A stretch of 9,155 nucleotides of DNA, taken from the NCBI GenBank assembly GCA_024653645.1, contig JANLHK010000004.1, positions 1 through 9,155 on the forward strand, read 5' to 3'. The stretch comes from Candidatus Roizmanbacteria bacterium. Lineage in GTDB: Bacteria > Patescibacteriota > Microgenomatia > UBA1406. The notes under the pieces are model-generated. The model did no database searches and was not told the DNA's origin. It was given only the letters and a program-made list of their open reading frames with translations. Made by a program: the position numbers and the translations under genes. Shown here in pieces: positions 6,663-9,155 of this stretch. How positions within the stretch are numbered: the first letter of the stretch is position 1; each line of letters begins with the position of its first letter.

Positions 6663-7316
6663 CAGGTCCGATTCGCGCAACAGGCTATCGTAGGTTAACT
6701 CCTGCCCTTCTTCGAGCATCAGTTTAACGGTTTCAAAATCGGCATCATTGTAAGCAGCAACACTGTTTCCCTGCTCTGCCAGTACTAACACACTTCCCTC
6801 TTCCTCATCAACCGTGATTCGTACGATACTTTCTTCCTCAAGATCAACCAAAAGGCTCAGCGCTCGCACGGTTATGGGAGTCTCCCCAGTTCGTTCATAT
6901 ACAGCCGTACCGGTGCGATGTAACAAAACAGCATTGGCCGGCAGAGTTTGCACAATCTGTACTTGAGTGTTTGGTTCCATACTGAGGGTGCCGATAATGG
7001 GAAACGTTATGGACGCTGTGCCATCATCACCGGTTTCAATATAATCGCCCTGCCGTATGACAGCACGGGAAGAAATAGGGCTGCTGTGTGTCGCTTCGCG
7101 CGGCTCCCAGGTAACATCACCTAAAAAGGTATCAAGGTTTCCGGAGATTGACTCTGTCGGCGGATCATTAACGGTAAACAGCGTCGGGCTGGGTGTGGTG
7201 GGTGGTTTCGATGGTGTGGCAGTAACGGTTTTGGACGGGATGGTTTGGGTTTGATACCAATAAACTGCCCCTAGTCCCGCTGCAATTGCTAGTACCAACA
7301 ACATGAAGTATTTCAT
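6657..7316 (-). CDS. Membrane-anchored FecR-domain protein
   Basis: The protein has 219 residues. It has an N-terminal anchor (4-20, ending VYWYQTQ), a Thr/Pro/Ser linker (28-54) and a FecR-like beta-rich domain from about 60: the LGDVTWEP strand, then IRQGDYIETGDDGTASITFP, then GTLSMEPNTQVQI. This is the FecR core pattern (G-V, later GD-I-TG-DG-A-I-F and a strand with a P-N/T turn). In classical systems FecR is a periplasmic sensor or anti-sigma partner. Here there is no cytoplasmic anti-sigma segment before the anchor (the N-terminus is only M-K-Y), so it cannot hold a sigma factor directly in the FecR manner. The C-terminal half is very acidic. The start overlaps the stop of the upstream small gene (TAATG, one base), so the two are probably co-translated. 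An extracytoplasmic structural or binding role is as likely as signalling. Confidence 0.8.
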   Translation of the reverse strand: MKYFMLLVLAIAAGLGAVYWYQTQTIPSKTVTATPSKPPTTPSPTLFTVNDPPTESISGNLDTFLGDVTWEPREATHSSPISSRAVIRQGDYIETGDDGTASITFPIIGTLSMEPNTQVQIVQTLPANAVLLHRTGTAVYERTGETPITVRALSLLVDLEEESIVRITVDEEEGSVLVLAEQGNSVAAYNDADFETVKLMLEEGQELTYDSLLRESDLQ

Positions 7317-7624
7317 TATTGACGTTTACGGTTCGTGTCTATGAATCCCGCAATATCATAGGTGCTTTCGGGAGATGCGACCAGTGTACCCTGTACGGTT
7401 ACATCTTCGCCAAAGTCGGCCGTAGGCATGTTGTTACCACGTAAGCCATAATAGATTCCTTGGCTGTTCTTTAGGCCGTAGGCACACTCCTTTGTAGTGG
7501 GTCCATTGGTTTTTTTATGAGGAAGACACACCACTGTTCCGGTAATAGTGACTGGCTGTTGACGATAATAATAGACACCAACGGCCGCTGTAGTAGCAAT
7601 CAGCAGAATAACGACATACTTCAT
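7316..7624 (-). CDS. Small membrane-anchored protein with predicted OB-fold-like beta domain and two cysteines
   Basis: The protein has 102 residues. An N-terminal hydrophobic anchor (4-20, ending GVYYYRQQ) is followed by an all-beta stretch: VTITGTVVCLP (25-35), ECAYGLKNSQGIYYGLR (46-62), GEDVTVQGTLVASPES (72-87) and DIAGFIDTNRK (90-100). The strand pattern, with a G-x-V strand, a repeated V-x-G strand and a closing I-x-G-F-I strand, suggests an OB-like barrel. I cannot name the family. Cys33 and Cys47 flank a Gly/Pro/Thr loop and could form a disulfide outside the cell. It is first of a two-gene unit with the FecR gene (one-base overlap) and has a TAGAAT exactly 9 bases before its ATG. Its function is unknown. 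Confidence 0.75.
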   Translation of the reverse strand: MKYVVILLIATTAAVGVYYYRQQPVTITGTVVCLPHKKTNGPTTKECAYGLKNSQGIYYGLRGNNMPTADFGEDVTVQGTLVASPESTYDIAGFIDTNRKRQ

Positions 7625-7633
7625 GACTGTACA

Positions 7634-7639
7634 ATTCTA
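7634..7639 (-). promoter_or_regulatory. Predicted -10 hexamer TAGAAT for the OB-like/FecR pair, leaderless spacing
   Basis: Minus-strand TAGAAT is followed by exactly 9 bases and the ATG at 7624, identical in hexamer and spacing to the hydrolase promoter. No good -35 was found. It sits ten bases from the -10 of the divergent gene, so the two promoters overlap. Confidence 0.55.
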
Positions 7640-7649
7640 GCACGGGTTG

Positions 7650-7655
7650 TATACT
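7650..7655 (+). promoter_or_regulatory. Predicted -10 hexamer TATACT for the four-TM gene/ABC-F unit, leaderless spacing
   Basis: TATACT, directly preceded by TG, is followed by exactly 9 bases and the ATG at 7665. A TGTACA (four of six to TTGACA) lies 16 bases upstream, at 7628-7633. The layout supports the ATG at 7665 over an in-frame TTG at 7647, which would lie upstream of the hexamer. Confidence 0.55.
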
Positions 7656-7664
7656 ATATTCCAT

Positions 7665-8135
7665 ATGCTTAAGTTTATTTATACGGTTTTTGTCGGAGTA
7701 TTGATTGCTACTTTTATTGGTCTGGGTATTGATACGCTCTACCCTGCTCCGGAATTTCCGATGTATTCAGGAATGTCATATAAGCAAAATGTGAGTGAGA
7801 TAGAACGAAATAAATATGAACAGGAGCAGGAAGCGTATCAAAAAAAGAACGAGCAGTATCAGCAGGATATGAAAGTATATAACCGCAATGTGTCGATGAT
7901 CGCACTAGCGGCTGCGGTAGTGACATTAGCCGTCGGTCTGTTGTTCTCAAAAAACTTATTGGTGATTGCCGATGGGGCCATGGTCGGGGGTATTTTCACC
8001 CTGTTGTATAGTGTTATTCGTGGCTTTCAGGCTGATGATGCACAGTTCCGGTTTGTACTGGTTACGGTGGGACTTGTCATTGCCCTGGTGCTGGGCTACC
8101 TCAAATTCATTCGACCTGACGCTAAAAGCAGATAG
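7665..8135 (+). CDS. Four-TM membrane protein with a central charged coiled coil, function unknown
   Basis: From the ATG at 7665 the product has 156 residues. Hydrophobic segments lie at about 4-24, 76-94, 97-118 and 129-148. Between the first two is a loop of about 50 residues: a proline/aromatic patch (YPAPEFPMY) followed by a Glu/Lys/Gln/Tyr-rich helix (44-75) likely to form a coiled coil. With an even TM number, the loop and both termini fall on predictable sides, the loop probably outside and the basic C-terminus (KFIRPDAKSR) inside. I do not recognise a named family. An in-frame TTG at 7647 would add six residues but precedes the predicted -10. The next gene, an ABC-F ATPase, starts 18 bases after the stop with no promoter of its own visible, so the two are probably one transcript, though ABC-F proteins act on ribosomes and the link may be only positional. 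Confidence 0.75.
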   Translation: MLKFIYTVFVGVLIATFIGLGIDTLYPAPEFPMYSGMSYKQNVSEIERNKYEQEQEAYQKKNEQYQQDMKVYNRNVSMIALAAAVVTLAVGLLFSKNLLVIADGAMVGGIFTLLYSVIRGFQADDAQFRFVLVTVGLVIALVLGYLKFIRPDAKSR

Positions 8136-8153
8136 TCATTAACGCTTCACGCC

Positions 8154-9155
8154 ATGGTAAAAGGAAACAACCTATCGTTTAACTATACCGGCATACCGGT
8201 ATTTGACCAGGCGTCCTTTTCCATTGGATCTGGGCAAAAGGTGGCACTGGTGGGGCCCAACGGTGCTGGCAAGTCAACCCTCTTTGGACTCATAGCTGGC
8301 ACTCTTGAATCCGAGGGGGGATCAGTGCGCGTTGAGGGTTCCGTGGCGCTGGTTCCCCAGGAGATTAAACATGATCCGATTCTTGACGGCGCAGAAAGCA
8401 TACGTGCGTATATTGATCCTCATCATGACTATCCAGAACATGAACTGGAGAATTGGTTGCGGGGACTTGAGTTGGGCCACCTGAGTCTGACTGATATCCC
8501 TCTTTCATTAAGCGGCGGTCAGAAGACGCGTCTGGCCCTTGCCCGTGCACTGCTGCTGAAGCCCGACGTGCTATTGCTTGATGAGCCGACCAATTTTTTG
8601 GATGAGAACGGAAAAAAATGGGTCATGCAATTGCTGCGCACCTACCCCAAGACATTGCTGATTGTCTCACATGACATTGCCCTACTGAACACCGCCATCG
8701 ATAAGGTATTGGCCATTAATATACATACCAAGAAAATTGATGAGTACAGCGGTACCTATGACCAGTTTGTACGTCTTAAAAAGCAGGTGGATGAGCTATT
8801 ACGCAGAAGTGTACTGAATGAGCGCAAGCATATCGCCAGAATGAAAAAAGGATTACAAAAAATGGATCGGTATACGTCTGAAAAAGGAGTGCGGCAGCGA
8901 ACCAGGTTGAAAAAACGTATACGCCTGCTGGAAGAGAGCTTGCCTACCTTACCCCGCGAGGCCTCATCAATTCGGCTGCGGTTGCCAGAGCCGGCACGGG
9001 TGGGTGAAATACCCCTTATGGCACGAGATATCCATAAGAGTTATGGAAGCAATGTAGTACTACAGGGTGTTTCGCTGAGCTTGTACCGCAATGAACGAGT
9101 GGCGCTGTTGGGAAAAAATGGTGCGGGTAAAAGCACCTTAATTAAGATACTCGTT
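8154..9155 (+). CDS. ABC-F family ATPase (3' truncated by window edge)
   Basis: 334 codons are visible and the frame is still open at the right edge. The first ATPase domain (about 1-205) has Walker A GPNGAGKST (34-42), Q-loop Gln69, signature LSGGQKTR (119-126), Walker B DVLLLDEPTNFLD (138-150) and H-loop SHD (His173). A basic, helical linker (about 206-280; RMKKGLQKMDRY, RQRTRLKKRIRLLE) then leads into a second domain whose Walker A, GKNGAGKST (320-328), is the last motif seen. Two soluble ABC domains, no membrane segments and this linker define the ABC-F group, which binds the ribosomal E site and influences translation or protects against ribosome-targeting antibiotics. The stretch between Q-loop and signature is about 50 residues, leaving no room for the arm insertion of EttA-type proteins. 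The exact subfamily (Uup, YbiT, resistance type) cannot be set from half a protein. No Shine-Dalgarno sequence precedes the ATG. Confidence 0.92.
   Translation, partial: MVKGNNLSFNYTGIPVFDQASFSIGSGQKVALVGPNGAGKSTLFGLIAGTLESEGGSVRVEGSVALVPQEIKHDPILDGAESIRAYIDPHHDYPEHELENWLRGLELGHLSLTDIPLSLSGGQKTRLALARALLLKPDVLLLDEPTNFLDENGKKWVMQLLRTYPKTLLIVSHDIALLNTAIDKVLAINIHTKKIDEYSGTYDQFVRLKKQVDELLRRSVLNERKHIARMKKGLQKMDRYTSEKGVRQRTRLKKRIRLLEESLPTLPREASSIRLRLPEPARVGEIPLMARDIHKSYGSNVVLQGVSLSLYRNERVALLGKNGAGKSTLIKILV

Noticed and set aside
7647..7664. TTG start for the four-TM protein
   Set aside because: It lies upstream of the best -10 hexamer, while the ATG at 7665 fits the spacing seen at three other genes and begins directly with the hydrophobic helix.
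8136..8153. Separate promoter for the ABC-F gene
   Set aside because: No hexamer better than three or four matches lies at a usable distance in the 18-base gap. Read-through from the upstream gene is simpler.
8183..8550. Minus-strand open frames opposite the ABC-F gene
   Set aside because: They are mirror frames of conserved Walker A and signature regions of a definite ATPase.

Overview
The window looks like a gene-dense, moderate-GC bacterial chromosome segment. I infer a candidate-phyla-radiation (Patescibacteria) type organism, but this is not proven. The reasons are very tight packing, many small proteins with one N-terminal membrane anchor and a Ser/Thr/Pro linker, orphan FecR-like and C39-like exported proteins, and no recognisable Shine-Dalgarno sequence at any of the eight starts that can be inspected. 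The code appears standard: TGA is used as a stop twice and Trp is TGG. No rRNA, tRNA, CRISPR array, transposase or phage gene was seen. No gene-free stretch exceeds about 50 bases.

Layout. (1) A left-truncated plus-strand gene encodes two CBS domains followed by what looks like a ribosome-hibernation (S30AE/HPF) fold. It ends one base from the stop of a minus-strand pair: a membrane-anchored alpha/beta serine hydrolase (upstream) and an MFS drug-antiporter-like transporter (downstream). (2) Back-to-back promoters at about 3108-3122 separate that pair from a plus-strand three-gene cluster, each member overlapping the next: an ECF-like sigma factor with a roughly 270-residue N-terminal region of unknown role, an anchored C39-type cysteine peptidase with TPR repeats, and an anchored GH18 glycosidase. 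(3) The GH18 gene ends with no gap against a minus-strand pair: a FecR-domain exported protein and a small anchored, possibly OB-fold protein with two cysteines. (4) A second divergent promoter pair at 7634-7655 starts a plus-strand unit: a four-TM protein with a coiled coil, then an ABC-F ATPase cut by the right edge.

How the parts may work together. The sigma/C39/GH18 cluster is the most interesting part. A regulator is translationally linked to two exported enzymes, one predicted to cut peptide bonds and one beta-linked amino-sugar glycans. A FecR-type exported protein is convergent with it. That suggests a regulated envelope-remodelling or surface-attack module, but this is inference. A second theme is promoter design. 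Four genes carry a -10-like hexamer exactly 9 bases before the ATG, which predicts leaderless or nearly leaderless mRNAs and matches the lack of Shine-Dalgarno sites.
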